Assembly (NCBI GenBank): GCA_905182105.1
Contig: CAJJAR010000006.1
Coordinates: 1 to 64,000, forward strand
Direction: 5' to 3'
DNA length: 64,000 nt
Origin: an uncultured Paracoccaceae bacterium
Lineage (GTDB): Bacteria; Pseudomonadota; Alphaproteobacteria; Rhodobacterales; Rhodobacteraceae
Under the pieces are notes generated by a model. It saw only the letters and a program-made list of their open reading frames with translations. It ran no database searches and was not told where the DNA came from. The position numbers and the translations under genes are program-made. This document shows positions 26,908 to 37,216 of the stretch, piece after piece. Every line of letters starts with the position of its first letter. Position 1 is the stretch's first letter.

Positions 26908-28386
26908 ATGTCCTTTACCCTTGCCATCGTGGGCCGTCCAAATGTCGGCAAATCTACCCTTTTCAATCGATTAGTCGGTAAACGTCTGGCTTTGGTCGAT
27001 GACCAACCAGGGGTGACTCGCGACTTGCGTGAAGGTGCAGCACGTCTTGCCGATTTGCGTTTTACCGTAATCGACACCGCTGGTTTGGAAGAAGCGACCG
27101 ATGAATCCCTTCAAGGTCGCATGCGTAAGTTGACAGAACGGGCCGTGGAAATGGCCGATGTTTGCTTGTTCATGATCGACGCACGCGTCGGGGTGACGCC
27201 GACGGACCAAGTTTTTGCAGAAATTTTGCGTAAGAAAGCAGATCACGTGATCTTGGCCGCGAATAAAGGTGAAGGCGCGGCAGCAGATGCTGGTGTGATC
27301 GAGGCCTATTCTTTGGGTCTTGGCGAACCGATCCGCCTTTCTGCTGAGCACGGCGAAGGTCTGAACGACCTTTATACACATTTGATGCCGATTTTTGACC
27401 AGTTCGATCTGCTTGCTGAAAAGGACGACACCCCTGAGGTGGACGTGACTTTGGACGAAGACGAAGATGGCTTGGGCGCGGTTCCGGTCCCAACAAATGC
27501 GAAACCTTTGCAGGTTGCCGTTGTTGGACGTCCGAACGCGGGTAAATCAACACTGATCAACCAAATCTTGGGCGAAGAGCGCCTTTTAACAGGTCCAGAA
27601 GCAGGGATCACACGTGATGCGATTTCTTTGCGCATTGACTGGAACGGCACGCCGATGCGTATCTTTGATACCGCAGGTATGCGCAAAAAGGCCAAGGTAC
27701 AGGAAAAATTAGAAAAACTAAGCGTTGGTGATGGTCTACGGGCTGTCAAATTCGCTGAGGTGGTTGTGGTTCTTTTAGACGCTGCGATTCCGTTTGAGCA
27801 ACAAGATTTACGTCTGGCCGATTTGGCCGAACGTGAAGGTCGCGCGGTGATTATCGCGGTGAACAAATGGGATATCGAGGACGAAAAGCAATCCAAGCTG
27901 AAAGACCTCAAAGAAAGCTTTGAACGCTTGTTGCCACAGTTGCGTGGTGCACCACTGATTACGGTCTCTGCGAAAACTGGTCGTGGTTTGGATCGCCTGA
28001 ACGAGGCGATCATGAAGGCCTACGAGGTGTGGAACCGCCGTATCACGACTGCACAGCTGAACCGCTGGCTTGCTGGTCAGGTAGAGGCACACCCGCCCCC
28101 CGCACCACAAGGCAAGCGCATCAAACTGCGTTACATGACCCAAGCAAAAACACGTCCTCCGGGTTTTGTTGTGATGTGTTCACATCCTGACAAAGTGCCA
28201 GAAAGCTATTCCCGTTATTTGGTGAATGGTTTGCGTGTGGACTTTGACATGCCGGGCACACCGATCCGACTGTACATGCGCGGTCAGAATGACGCGAACC
28301 CTTACAAAGGGCGCAAGAAGGCTCCGCCTTCTAAATTGCGCAAACACACCGATGGACGCAAGTTCGAGGGTGGCAAGCGTAAGTAG
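26908..28386 (+). CDS. der: Ribosome-assembly GTPase Der (EngA)
   Basis: A 492-residue protein with the tandem GTPase domains unique to Der. The first P-loop is GRPNVGKST (9-17) with switch DTAGLEE and ANK base motif; the second P-loop is GRPNAGKST (207-215) with [11 protein letters not shown] and NKWD. The C-terminal KH-like domain includes [20 protein letters not shown]. Der acts in assembly of the 50S subunit and is essential. An acidic linker (about 172-192) between the G domains is also usual. The basic tail ([10 protein letters not shown]) ends the protein. A weak hairpin follows the stop. Confidence 0.96.
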   Translation: MSFTLAIVGRPNVGKSTLFNRLVGKRLALVDDQPGVTRDLREGAARLADLRFTVIDTAGLEEATDESLQGRMRKLTERAVEMADVCLFMIDARVGVTPTDQVFAEILRKKADHVILAANKGEGAAADAGVIEAYSLGLGEPIRLSAEHGEGLNDLYTHLMPIFDQFDLLAEKDDTPEVDVTLDEDEDGLGAVPVPTNAKPLQVAVVGRPNAGKSTLINQILGEERLLTGPEAGITRDAISLRIDWNGTPMRIFDTAGMRKKAKVQEKLEKLSVGDGLRAVKFAEVVVVLLDAAIPFEQQDLRLADLAEREGRAVIIAVNKWDIEDEKQSKLKDLKESFERLLPQLRGAPLITVSAKTGRGLDRLNEAIMKAYEVWNRRITTAQLNRWLAGQVEAHPPPAPQGKRIKLRYMTQAKTRPPGFVVMCSHPDKVPESYSRYLVNGLRVDFDMPGTPIRLYMRGQNDANPYKGRKKAPPSKLRKHTDGRKFEGGKRK

Positions 28387-28408
28387 GCATTGGCCTGCTC
28401 TTTCTTTT
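28383..28408 (+). terminator. Probable terminator of the bamB-der unit
   Basis: GTAGGC pairs with GCCTGC (one G-T pair) over a four-base loop, followed by TCTTTCTTTT. The stem overlaps the der stop codon. It is short, so the assignment is tentative. Confidence 0.5.
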
Positions 28409-28434
28409 GGTAATGTTGATTTTCTGAGTCGGGC

Positions 28435-29133
28435 TTAGCCCCGTGTTCTATAAACGGGCCAAAGCATTGCAAGGGCACCCGCGATAGCAACTGGTGCAAC
28501 GCTGTCCAACGCAAATTCGTTAGCCACCGCAATGGCGATCAGCGCCCAGACGACAGCAATGCCATAAGTTGGTGCACGACCTAAACGCCACTGGATCGTA
28601 AAACCCAAGGTGCTGGCAAGGCTCACGCAGATCATTGCCGCCGTTAGTTCGCTGGTCCATCCGTATCCCCCCAACAGCAGGCCGATGGCGGCAAAGCTAG
28701 CGGCACTTAACCATCCTGCATAAAGACCGATAGGCCAACTGGCCCACACTTGATCCTCATGTGGGCTGCGGAACAACGCCACTACGGATGGGATTAACAT
28801 CAACCAGATAAGGATTGCTGCCCATACAGGGCTAAGGCTGGCCACAGGTAGCCATGCGGCACCAATGGCAAGTGACACTAGCAAGGCAGAGCGCATAGCG
28901 GACCATGTAGACGCAGTGGTGCGCTTCCAAAGACCATAGACTGCAGCGACCACTAGCCACGTAAAGATTGGGCCCCAGATTGCAAAGGCGTAGCCTGCAG
29001 GCTGAACCGGGGCGTTCAGTTGAGGAAAAGGAAACTGATCGGGTTCGAACCCGCCAAACTCTGGCACCCACAGCGGCGAGCCTGCAAACGCGATGCTGGC
29101 GACAAGGATAAGGATCGCGAGTGACTTTGGCAT
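28435..29133 (-). CDS. TspO/MBR-like tryptophan-rich membrane protein
   Basis: A 232-residue protein with about seven hydrophobic segments and many Trp residues. The motif VQPAGYAFAIWGPIFTWL near residue 45 is characteristic of the tryptophan-rich TspO-like proteins, although the protein is longer than the classical five-helix TspO (about 160 residues). TspO proteins bind porphyrins and other hydrophobic ligands; the role here is not known. The frame is open far upstream, but the ATG at 29133, preceded by TGGAGC, begins the signal-like first helix. Its start faces the start of the broken DUF2235 gene. Confidence 0.6.
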   Translation of the reverse strand: MPKSLAILILVASIAFAGSPLWVPEFGGFEPDQFPFPQLNAPVQPAGYAFAIWGPIFTWLVVAAVYGLWKRTTASTWSAMRSALLVSLAIGAAWLPVASLSPVWAAILIWLMLIPSVVALFRSPHEDQVWASWPIGLYAGWLSAASFAAIGLLLGGYGWTSELTAAMICVSLASTLGFTIQWRLGRAPTYGIAVVWALIAIAVANEFALDSVAPVAIAGALAMLWPVYRTRG

Positions 29134-29248
29134 AAGGCAAGCTCCATTGGCTAAAGTTGCAAATAGGTATAGGAAACTCGCATTTATAACTAGCGCCACC
29201 TCCCTACTATCAATGGTAGCATAGACTATTTTATTGGGAGGACCAACG

Positions 29249-30336
29249 ATGACACGCATTGCTATTTTCTGTGATGGAACATGGAACTCTCCTGACCTCG
29301 ACGAACCCACAGCATTCATAAGCTGAAGGGGGCACTGTTGAACGATCCATCTAAAGGGCAAGTTTGTGCATATTTTGCTGGGATTGGTACAGATGATCGT
29401 TTTGACGGAAGTCTTGAGAAATCCTTCAACAAATGGGACGGTGGTATTTTCGGTTGGGGTTTGGATGGCAAAGTCAAACAAGCTTATCAGTTCCTGTGCC
29501 ACGCCTATCAAGCAAATGATGAGGTTTATCTGTTTGGGTTCTCTCGTGGGGCTTATACTGCAAGGTCCGTCGCGGGCATGATCCGCAAGTGTGGGATAAT
29601 CGACAATCCTACACCTGAACGGATCAATGAAGCGTTCAAACTGTGTCGTTGTAAAGGCAGCCAGAACAGCCCTGACATGCCATATATCATGGCAGAACGG
29701 AAACGTTTGTCCCCACGGTTTGCCACCTCTGTAAAAGATTTTGATTGCCGCGGCAGTGGTGCAATTGTGAAGATCGCCTATGTTGGTGTTTTTGATACTG
29801 TCGGCGCAAGTGGCATGCCGCCTTCACTGCTTGGCCCTTTAGCAACGGCCTGGAACAGCCAAAATAAATTTCACTATATGGCGCTGTCCAGCTTAGTCAA
29901 AAGTGCTGGGCATGCTTTGGCGATTGATGAACAGCGGGTGTTTTATGTGCCTGTGAAATGGGACAATCTGGATAAGCAGGGGTTTGAGAACGGCCTCAAC
30001 AATGGCGATATCAGCGCTGAGCGCCAATACCAGCAGATATGGTTCATTTGTGATCATGGTGTGATTGGTGACAGCGCCAAGGAACCGCCGCTGTCGTCCA
30101 TAGCGCTTGAGTGGATGTTGGATGGGGCCAAGGGGCTGAAATTAAAACGTGGGGTCAAGTTTTCTACAACGCCATCAAACCCATTGTACCCGCTTGATCG
30201 GCTTACGAAAAAGTGCAAGCTTTTCACGAAGTGGTGGGAGGGGCCGATGTCCGATTGGGAACTGTACCCATCGACACGCAAGCACGTGAACGCGTTGGCC
30301 ACGTACAGGCCCAAAAGCCTGCACAAGATTTTCTAG
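29249..30336 (+). pseudogene. DUF2235 alpha/beta-hydrolase, broken by a frameshift
   Basis: The gene starts at ATG 29249 after GGGAGGA and reads MTRIAIFCDGTWNSPDLDEP, the classical DUF2235 N-terminus, but meets TGA at 29324-29326. The other frame from about 29308 continues with IHKLKGALLNDPSKG and runs open to 30336. It carries YFAGIGT, the GGIFGWGL loop and the nucleophile elbow LFGFSRGAYTARS, then AYVGVFDTVGA. One inserted or lost base near 29308-29320 explains the break. DUF2235 proteins include phospholipase-type effectors, but most have unknown function. No secretion-system partner lies nearby. The alternative is a sequencing error; otherwise the gene looks complete at about 360 residues. 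Confidence 0.8.
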
Positions 30337-30354
30337 AAAAATAGGTCTGGGCTA

Positions 30355-31647
30355 TTAACCCAGCACCCCTTCAGCGCTGATTGTTGTTTTACCACCAAGA
30401 TAGGGGGCCAACACATCAGGCAATACAATCGAGCCGTCCGCTTTTTGTCCGTTCTCTAGCACAGCGATCAGGCAACGACCCACAGCCAAACCAGAGCCGT
30501 TCAAAGTGTGAACGAACTGTGGCTTACCACCGTCCGCCGGTTTGTAGCGGGCGTTCATGCGGCGAGCTTGGAACTCACCTGTTGAGGACACAGATGAAAT
30601 TTCGCGGTATGTATCCTGACCGGGCAACCATGCCTCGATGTCATAGGTGCGGACCGCGCCGAAACCCATGTCGCCAGTGCACAATTCAACAGTGCGGTAG
30701 GGGACATTTAAACGTTCCAACAAATCTTCGGCACACCGCAACATGCGTTTTTGCTCAGCGGCGCTGTCGTCGGGCAGGGTGACAGACACCATCTCTACCT
30801 TTTCGAACTGATGCTGGCGCAGCATGCCGGATGTGTCGCGCCCTGCGGAACCCGCTTCTGAACGGAAACAAAGCGTGTGTGCAGTCATGCGGATCGGCAA
30901 CGCGGCCTCTTCCAATACGTCACCGGACAGGGAATACGTCAAAGGCACCTCAGCCGTTGGAACCAACCACCAACCGTTTGTGGTTTGATAGCTGTCTTCA
31001 CCGAATTTCGGCAGCTTATCAGTGCCGTGCATGGCCTCGTCGCGCACCAAAACAGGGGTGTTGTATTCTGTCAGGCCGTTTTCATCGACGTGGGTGTCGA
31101 TCATGAACTGGGCCAATGCGCGGTGCACACGTGCAACTGCGCCCTTAAGCACAACAAAACGGCTGCCAGACAATTTGGCACCGGTTTCGAAATCCATCGC
31201 GCCACCAACGGCTGCGATTTCAAAATGCTCTTTTGGGGTGAAATCCAAGGTTGGGGGCGTGCCCCATGTGCTGACTTCCACATTGTCATCTTCATCCGCA
31301 CCATCAGGCACATCGGTGGCTGGAAGGTTAGGAATATAGGCCAGCGCCTCGTTCAACTGCGTATCAAGCGCATTGGCCTCTTCACGCATGGCTGCAACTT
31401 CGGCTTTCTTTTCGCCAACCAGCGCACGCAGGCGTTCAAATTCCGCGTCATCGCCGCGACCCTTGGCAGCACCAACTTTTTTAGACGCTTTGTTTTGATC
31501 CGCTTGGGCATTTTCGGCGGCCAAGATTTTGGCGCGGCGCGATTCATCCAAAGCCAACAAAGAGGCAGAGACAGGCGCGTCCCCACGGCGTGCAAGAGCG
31601 GCGTCAAAAGCAGCAGGGTTTTCGCGGATGGCTTTGATATCATGCAT
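30355..31647 (-). CDS. serS: Seryl-tRNA synthetase
   Basis: A 430-residue class II aminoacyl-tRNA synthetase that charges tRNA-Ser. The N-terminal 110 residues form the long antiparallel coiled coil ([20 protein letters not shown] onward). Class II motif 2 is [20 protein letters not shown] followed by HQFEKVEMV, and motif 3 is [20 protein letters not shown]. The EISSVS block contributes to serine binding. Length is normal. It is a single-gene unit, 19 bases from the convergent DUF2235 remnant. Confidence 0.97.
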   Translation of the reverse strand: MHDIKAIRENPAAFDAALARRGDAPVSASLLALDESRRAKILAAENAQADQNKASKKVGAAKGRGDDAEFERLRALVGEKKAEVAAMREEANALDTQLNEALAYIPNLPATDVPDGADEDDNVEVSTWGTPPTLDFTPKEHFEIAAVGGAMDFETGAKLSGSRFVVLKGAVARVHRALAQFMIDTHVDENGLTEYNTPVLVRDEAMHGTDKLPKFGEDSYQTTNGWWLVPTAEVPLTYSLSGDVLEEAALPIRMTAHTLCFRSEAGSAGRDTSGMLRQHQFEKVEMVSVTLPDDSAAEQKRMLRCAEDLLERLNVPYRTVELCTGDMGFGAVRTYDIEAWLPGQDTYREISSVSSTGEFQARRMNARYKPADGGKPQFVHTLNGSGLAVGRCLIAVLENGQKADGSIVLPDVLAPYLGGKTTISAEGVLG

Positions 31648-31843
31648 GGCGTTGGTCCTTGGTGTTGGTCGAGTCGTATGCCCGTTTGAAAGGACTTATG
31701 CATGAATGTGGCGCGAGGGGCTAGATGGGGTTTTTGTGGTGTGTTGAGGCGTGGGAAAAAGTTGCCCGCGGGCAATATTGGTTAATGGGTGGTTAATTTG
31801 GGCTGTCGGGATCAAAGCCGTTGGCCTTTTGGAAGGTGCGTCA

Positions 31844-32900
31844 TTAGGAATGGAAGTCGTTCCACTTGAGTTCTTTTTTGCACCAATGTTCAGGCCATTC
31901 TGGATCAGTTGGGCCTTTGCCATCTGGAAGGATGACGCTGGTGTCGCCAAAGGCTTCGTTAAGTTGTTTGTGTGTGATTGTGGTTTCTGAAAAATCAGTT
32001 TCGCTCAGTGCCGCGTATGAGAAGTGAGCGGCACTGAGCGTCTCTGAGGTCTGCCCCCTGCAACTGAGCCTGCAAAAACGGCACTTTTTCAAAGTTGAGG
32101 AATTTAAGATCAAAGCCCTGTAGGTTTGTTCCTGACAGGTCGATCTTTCCATCATATAGTGGCTACCCCGTTTCTGCGCGTAGTTTTCTTAAGACTTGGA
32201 CAGCGTTTTGCATGTCGGAACGATTGAAGGAAAGGTTGTGGGCCCATTCGCGATGGGGATTAAGATCATCCGTCTGTTGCGGTGTTTTTGCTGGATACTC
32301 TCGTGACAGTTCTTTGACATAGACGGATAACATCTGCGCAATGCGCGGTGCGGATTCAGATTCTTCTTTGGCAAGGCCAAGAAGACGATCAATCGCGCCG
32401 TTGCGGCGGGTCACATCGTCCTCCCAGCCTGTTGGCCTTTCAGGCTCGGCCCATTTTGTTATTTGCCGTTGGGCGTGTAGGCCAGAAACGGCGGTGTCAA
32501 TTTTGTCATTGAACAACGCTTGAGTGGCTGTGTCGGCGTCTTGACGGTTCAGTGCCAGACGCACAATTGTAAACGGGAAGGCAATGACGGCCCCGAACGT
32601 TGCGGTTAGGGCTGTGAGGCGCACCATAGCGAAACGCCATTCAAAATTGGTATCAGCTGTTGGAAATGTGCTTGAGATGACTTCCCAAATCTGCGCGACA
32701 AGGCCAAGAAACAATAGGCAGCAAGTGTGCACCAAAAAAGCGCAACACCTGCTAATAGAGGCGCAGGGAGTTTCCCTAATCCAACATCATTTTGCAATTT
32801 TTCCATTGCTGATGTTGTCCCGTCGGTTTTGGGCAAGACTGCGAAAACGAGCGCCGCACCAAAATATCAAGGATCAAAACGATGCCCCAAAAAGATCACG
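31844..32900 (-). pseudogene. Membrane-anchored pentapeptide-repeat protein, multiply disrupted
   Basis: On the minus strand, pieces of one protein appear in changing frames. First is a membrane segment (GLGKLPAPLLAGVALFWCTL, frame ending near 32606). A frame change near 32715 leads to LFLGLVAQIWEVISS and a second membrane helix, then a helical region ending LRKLRAETG. A TAG at 32163-32165 interrupts the frame, after which the same frame continues with pentapeptide repeats (KIDLSGTNLQGFDLKFLNFE, then LQGADLRDA). A second frame change near 32045 leads to FSYAALSETDFSETTITHKQ and a terminal segment ending at 31844. The upstream boundary is uncertain because an additional stop lies near 32870. 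Intact relatives occur in Rhodobacteraceae as far as I recall; their function is unknown. Confidence 0.75.
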
Positions 32901-33112
32901 CTGCAAATTCAAATGTAACCGTGTCCAAAGTATTCTGCCTATAGTTAATCATACAAATACCCCACCACCATGCCGTGCAATTCCACTCTCGCCAACCCCA
33001 ATTTGTGTTGTCGCAAATTACCTCTCATCTCCACCTTGCAAAGCCCCACAACACTCCATAGGTTCTGCCCAAATTCGCGATATGCGATCAAAGCTTTGAC
33101 AAGGACGCTACC

Positions 33113-33391
33113 ATGGAACAATTCGGCCAATTTATTCCACTTTTGCTCATTTTCGGCATCATGTATTTCTTGTTGATCCGCCCCCAGCAAAAGAAGATGA
33201 AAGAACACCAGGCAATGGTAACCAGCCTGCGTCGCGGTGACAAAATTGTGACTGCTGGTGGTATGTTTGGCAAGGTTGTTAAAGTTCATGACGAAGGCGA
33301 AGTCGAAGTCGAAATCGCTGACGGCGTTAAAGTGCGCATGGTGCAATCCACCATCGCTCAGGTCGTTTCCAAGACCGAACCTGCGAAGTAA
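33113..33391 (+). CDS. yajC: Sec translocon accessory subunit YajC
   Basis: A 92-residue protein with one N-terminal membrane helix (FIPLLLIFGIMYFLLIRPQQ) and a cytoplasmic domain containing KKMKEHQAMVTSLRRGDKIV and TAGGMFGKV, all hallmark YajC motifs. It associates with SecD-SecF to assist protein export. It leads the long rightward unit yajC-secD-secF and further genes, with secD 35 bases downstream. The 210 bases upstream, between the pentapeptide remnant and this gene, show no recognised feature. Confidence 0.96.
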   Translation: MEQFGQFIPLLLIFGIMYFLLIRPQQKKMKEHQAMVTSLRRGDKIVTAGGMFGKVVKVHDEGEVEVEIADGVKVRMVQSTIAQVVSKTEPAK

Positions 33392-33426
33392 ATTCGCGTC
33401 TGTTAAATATCTAAAAGGTCAGCCCA

Positions 33427-35088
33427 ATGCTGCAGTTTGAATCGTGGAAACGGGTCCTGATCTGGATAACCTGTCTAGTTGGTCTACTCTTGGCTGTCCC
33501 GAACGGGTTTTACACCCGCGTCGAGCAACACAATGACGCGGTTGCCGCGATTGAATTGGGGGCGGATACCTCTGAGAACCAAGAGATGGCGGCACAGTGG
33601 CCTAGCTATTTTCCATCATCCTTGGTGAACCTTGGCCTTGATCTGCGTGGTGGTGCCCATTTGTTGGCCGAAGTGCAGGTGGCTGACGTTTATCAGGCTC
33701 GTATGGAAGCCACATGGCCGGAGGTGCGTGATGCGTTGCGCCCACTGCGTTCCACTGTTGGCACCATTCGCAAGCAACCGTCCCCGGTGGATGAATTGCG
33801 TGTGCGTATCGGTGATCCGTCTGGCATGCAGCAGGCCCTTGAAACTGTACGTGCATTGGCCCGTCCTGTTCACTCTTTGACAGGCATTGGCGCGTCCGAC
33901 ATTGCGGTCAGTGCAGTGTACGACGTAATTGTGGTGACATTGTCCGAAGCTGAAAAGTTGGCGACAGATGAGCGTACAATGCAGCAGTCGTTGGAAATTG
34001 TACGCCGTCGTATCGATGAGGTTGGCACACGCGAACCTACGATCCAACGCCAAGGTACGGAACGTATTCTGATCCAAGTGCCTGGTATTGGGTCTGCGGC
34101 TGAACTTAAGGCGATCATTGGGACAACCGCCCGTTTGACATTTAACCCAGTTGTGAACCGCACCAACGATGGCAATGCGATTGTCGGTGCTGGCAACTCG
34201 GTCATTCCGTCTATCGATGAGCCGGGCCAATTTTATGTGATCGAGAACGTGCCTGTTGTGGCGGGTGACGATCTGGTGGATGCGCAACCGTCCTTTGACC
34301 AAAACGGCGGCGCGGCGGTTTCATTCCGTTTCAACACCGCAGGTGCACGTCGCTTTGGCAATTACACGGCCGACAACATCGGCAGCCCGTTTGCTATCGT
34401 TCTTGATAACGAAGTGGTTAGCGCCCCTGTGATCCAATCCCACATTGCGGGTGGTTCAGGTATCATCACGGGTCGCTTCAGCGTTGAAGAAACCACTAAC
34501 TTGGCTGTTCTTTTGCGGGCAGGGGCTTTGCCAGCTAAACTGACCTTCCTTGAGGAACGCACAGTTGGTCCAGAGTTGGGCCAAGACAGCATTGATGCTG
34601 GTAAGGTTGCAACCATTGTCGCTTTTGTTGCTGTGCTTGTGTTTATGTTCCTTAGCTACGGCCTGTTTGGCGTGTTTGCTAATATTGCGTTGATCATCAA
34701 TGTTGGTTTGATCTTTGGCCTTCTTAGCCTTGTTGGTGCGACGCTGACGTTGCCGGGCATCGCTGGTATCGTTCTAACTGTTGGTATGGCGGTTGATGCG
34801 AACGTTTTGGTGTTTGAGCGGATCCGAGAAGAGCTGAAGACTTCAAAGGGTCCGGCTCGCGCGATTGAACTGGGCTATGAAAAAGCGCTGTCTGCGATTT
34901 TAGATGCTAATGTCACAACGTTTATCACAGCTGTGATCTTGTTCGTCATGGGCTCTGGCCCTGTGCGCGGCTTTGCCATCACCTTGGGTCTTGGCATTAT
35001 CACATCGGTCTTCACGGCCATCTTTGTCACACGTCTGATGGTTGTCATCTGGTTTGAACGCCGCCGTCCAAAAACGATTGAGGTCTAA
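33427..35088 (+). CDS. secD: Protein translocase subunit SecD
   Basis: A 553-residue inner-membrane protein that uses the proton gradient to aid late steps of protein export. After the first helix comes GLDLRGGAHLLAEV (the D1 motif), a large periplasmic P1 domain, and five further helices. LTVGMAVDANVLVFERIREE is the conserved D4 motif carrying the functional Asp. The C-terminal end has FAITLGLGIITSVFTAIFVTR. The gene is followed three bases later by secF. Confidence 0.97.
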   Translation: MLQFESWKRVLIWITCLVGLLLAVPNGFYTRVEQHNDAVAAIELGADTSENQEMAAQWPSYFPSSLVNLGLDLRGGAHLLAEVQVADVYQARMEATWPEVRDALRPLRSTVGTIRKQPSPVDELRVRIGDPSGMQQALETVRALARPVHSLTGIGASDIAVSAVYDVIVVTLSEAEKLATDERTMQQSLEIVRRRIDEVGTREPTIQRQGTERILIQVPGIGSAAELKAIIGTTARLTFNPVVNRTNDGNAIVGAGNSVIPSIDEPGQFYVIENVPVVAGDDLVDAQPSFDQNGGAAVSFRFNTAGARRFGNYTADNIGSPFAIVLDNEVVSAPVIQSHIAGGSGIITGRFSVEETTNLAVLLRAGALPAKLTFLEERTVGPELGQDSIDAGKVATIVAFVAVLVFMFLSYGLFGVFANIALIINVGLIFGLLSLVGATLTLPGIAGIVLTVGMAVDANVLVFERIREELKTSKGPARAIELGYEKALSAILDANVTTFITAVILFVMGSGPVRGFAITLGLGIITSVFTAIFVTRLMVVIWFERRRPKTIEV

Positions 35089-35091
35089 CCC

Positions 35092-36060
35092 ATGCGTCTC
35101 AAGTTAGTAAAAGAGAACACGAACTTCGACTTCTTTGGACGTTGGAAGCTTTGGCTTGGTATATCCTTGTTGATGATGATGATCGGCTTTGGCTCTTACA
35201 TGTACCAGGGGTTGAACTTTGGTATCGATTTCCGCGGAGGTACAACCATCCGTACCGAAAGCACACAACCGGTTGATATTGCTTCTTATCGTGATGCGCT
35301 TGAGGGTTTGGAACTGGGCGATGTGTCTATTTCCGAAGTGTTTGATCCAAATTTCCGTGATGACCAGAACGTAGCAATGATCCGCATTCAGGCCCAAGAC
35401 GGCCAAGAAGCGGTGACTGTTGATACAATCGGCATCTTGGAAACAGCACTATATTCTATCGATCCGGATATGAAATTTCCATCTGTTGAATCTGTTGGCC
35501 CAAAAGTATCGGGCGAATTGATCAAGACGGCGGCTTTGGCTGTTGTTCTCGCGATTGGTGCGGTGTTGATCTACATTTGGCTGCGCTTTGAATGGCAGTT
35601 CGCGTTGGGCGCTGTTGCGGCCTTGGTGCACGATGTTGTCCTGACCATTGGAGTTTTCTCCGAACTTCAAATCAAATTTGACCTCGCAATTATTGCGGCG
35701 TTGCTGACCATCGTTGGTTATTCGTTGAACGATACTGTGGTTGTGTTTGACCGCGTTCGTGAGAACCTGCGTAAGTATAAGAAAAAGCCGTTGGCTGAAG
35801 TACTTAATATCTCAATCAACGAAACCCTAAGCCGTACAGTGATGACATCTGTCACGACATTGTTGGCGTTGAGCGCATTGTTTGTTCTGGGCGGTGACGT
35901 GATCCGTGGTTTTGTCTTTGCTATGATCTGGGGTGTGATTGTGGGTACGTATTCTTCTGTTTTCGTAGCCTCCACAATCCTGCTTTACTTGGGCGTCAAA
36001 CGTGACTGGGCCAAAACTGATCCAAAAGCTGGCGGCCAGTACGCTAATATCGACGCTTAA
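35092..36060 (+). CDS. secF: Protein translocase subunit SecF
   Basis: A 322-residue partner of SecD with six membrane helices. NFGIDFRGGTTIR is the periplasmic-entry motif, and AALLTIVGYSLNDTVVVFDR with the following RENLRKYKKK is the F4 motif. The terminal helices include GDVIRGFVFAMIWGVIVGTYSS. Length is normal. The tight spacing to secD and to the following TauE/SafE gene indicates one transcript. Confidence 0.97.
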   Translation: MRLKLVKENTNFDFFGRWKLWLGISLLMMMIGFGSYMYQGLNFGIDFRGGTTIRTESTQPVDIASYRDALEGLELGDVSISEVFDPNFRDDQNVAMIRIQAQDGQEAVTVDTIGILETALYSIDPDMKFPSVESVGPKVSGELIKTAALAVVLAIGAVLIYIWLRFEWQFALGAVAALVHDVVLTIGVFSELQIKFDLAIIAALLTIVGYSLNDTVVVFDRVRENLRKYKKKPLAEVLNISINETLSRTVMTSVTTLLALSALFVLGGDVIRGFVFAMIWGVIVGTYSSVFVASTILLYLGVKRDWAKTDPKAGGQYANIDA

Positions 36061-36062
36061 GG

Positions 36063-36818
36063 GTGGTGGAAGCCTTAGTCGCTGCAATCCAGACCGAGGG
36101 CCTTTGGTTCTTGGTCTGCGGCGCACTTATCGCGGGTGTTGTTCGCGGATTTTCTGGCTTTGGCACTGCAATGATCTACCTGCCGTTTGCGGCTCAAGTC
36201 GTACCGCCTCTTTGGGCAATACTGACGTTGATGGCCATGGATTTGGTTGGGCCGATCCCCTTAATTAAGCCAGCGTTCAAAGATGCTCAGCGTCGCGATC
36301 TGTTGCTGTTGTTGGGTGGTTCACTTTGCCTGTTGCCTGTTGGGTTGGCACTGTTGTCCACGATATCACCCGAAACATATCGCTACCTTGTGTCTTCAAT
36401 TTCTATTGTTTTGTTGGTGTGTCTGGTCTTCGGTTTGCGTTACAGCGGTAAGATGTATCCGCCCCTTGTTGCCGCTGTTGGAGGACTTGCTGGCTTTTCC
36501 GGTGGCTTGGGCGGCGTGCCGGGACCGCCAGTCATCCTATTCTATATGGCCAGCACATTACCCGTACTTGTCGTGCGTGCAAACATGATGTTGTTTCTGT
36601 TTTTTACGGATATTCTTATAATCTCTGTAGTTGGTATTCGGGGTGAGCTATACATTACTCCGTTGATCATTGGCCTTCTGATGGCAGTGCCCAATGGGAT
36701 CGGCAATTTGATAGGTGCGGCAATTTTTAATCCTGACAAGGTTGGCATCTACAAGGCGGTCGCTTACATGGTAATTGCAGCCTCGGCCATTATGGGCCTC
36801 CCTATCTGGAACAGATGA
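36063..36818 (+). CDS. TauE/SafE family membrane permease (second copy)
   Basis: A 251-residue protein with about eight hydrophobic segments and the two glycine-rich repeats of the family (AGVVRGFSGFGTAMIYLPF and GLAGFSGGLGGVPGPPVILF). It is a putative organic-anion or sulfur-compound exporter of unknown specificity. The start is a GTG two bases after the secF stop. Sequence similarity to the copy at 5017 is low, so this is not a recent duplication. It is embedded in the secDF-ccm transcript. Confidence 0.85.
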   Translation: MVEALVAAIQTEGLWFLVCGALIAGVVRGFSGFGTAMIYLPFAAQVVPPLWAILTLMAMDLVGPIPLIKPAFKDAQRRDLLLLLGGSLCLLPVGLALLSTISPETYRYLVSSISIVLLVCLVFGLRYSGKMYPPLVAAVGGLAGFSGGLGGVPGPPVILFYMASTLPVLVVRANMMLFLFFTDILIISVVGIRGELYITPLIIGLLMAVPNGIGNLIGAAIFNPDKVGIYKAVAYMVIAASAIMGLPIWNR

Positions 36819-36819
36819 T

Positions 36820-37173
36820 ATGCGCCTGAACGAAATTAGTTATACAGATGCCAAACCTATTGAGGGTTATGGCCCCGGATTTTTCCGCATCGGCGGTGAA
36901 GTCACCTATGGTGGCGTTTTGACTGGTGCCCGGGGTACTTCTGAGTGGGGTGGGTATGATGACACTACGCCATTGCTGGACTTAGCAGGATCAATCGACG
37001 TCCTGTTTATGGGCACTGGTGAAGAGGTGGCGCACATTCCCGCTGACCTCCGCACAAAGCTAGAAGATGTGGGTATAGGCATCGAAGCCATGGCGACACC
37101 TGCGGCTGCACGGACCTATAATGTCCTGCTCAGCGAAGGGCGGCGCATTGCGTTGGCCATGATCCCTGTTTGA
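36820..37173 (+). CDS. Mth938-like (DUF498) domain protein
   Basis: A 117-residue protein with the family fold markers IEGYGPGFFRIGGEVTYGGV, VLFMGTGEEVAHIP and the AMATPAAARTYNVLLSEGR block. Relatives include mammalian NDUFAF3/C3orf60, a complex I assembly factor; bacterial members lack a proven role. The gene commonly follows secDF in alphaproteobacteria, as it does here. Its ATG begins one base after the previous stop. Confidence 0.88.
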   Translation: MRLNEISYTDAKPIEGYGPGFFRIGGEVTYGGVLTGARGTSEWGGYDDTTPLLDLAGSIDVLFMGTGEEVAHIPADLRTKLEDVGIGIEAMATPAAARTYNVLLSEGRRIALAMIPV

Positions 37174-37216
37174 TTAGTGACTTGATGTGGGCCGTGAATA
37201 GGGTAACCCTAATTTC

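Noticed and set aside
29040-29060. GGGTTCGAACCC, resembling a tRNA T-arm
   Set aside because: Lies in the TspO-like coding frame and no acceptor, D or anticodon arms surround it.
29134-29511. N-terminal extension of the TspO-like frame
   Set aside because: It would run across the start of the DUF2235 gene and lacks a signal-like start; the ATG at 29133 has both a ribosome site and homology.
31782-31796. TTAA-N7-TTAA, a CtrA-type site upstream of serS
   Set aside because: Only eight fixed bases; about one such match is expected by chance in this length, and there is no reason for CtrA control of serS.
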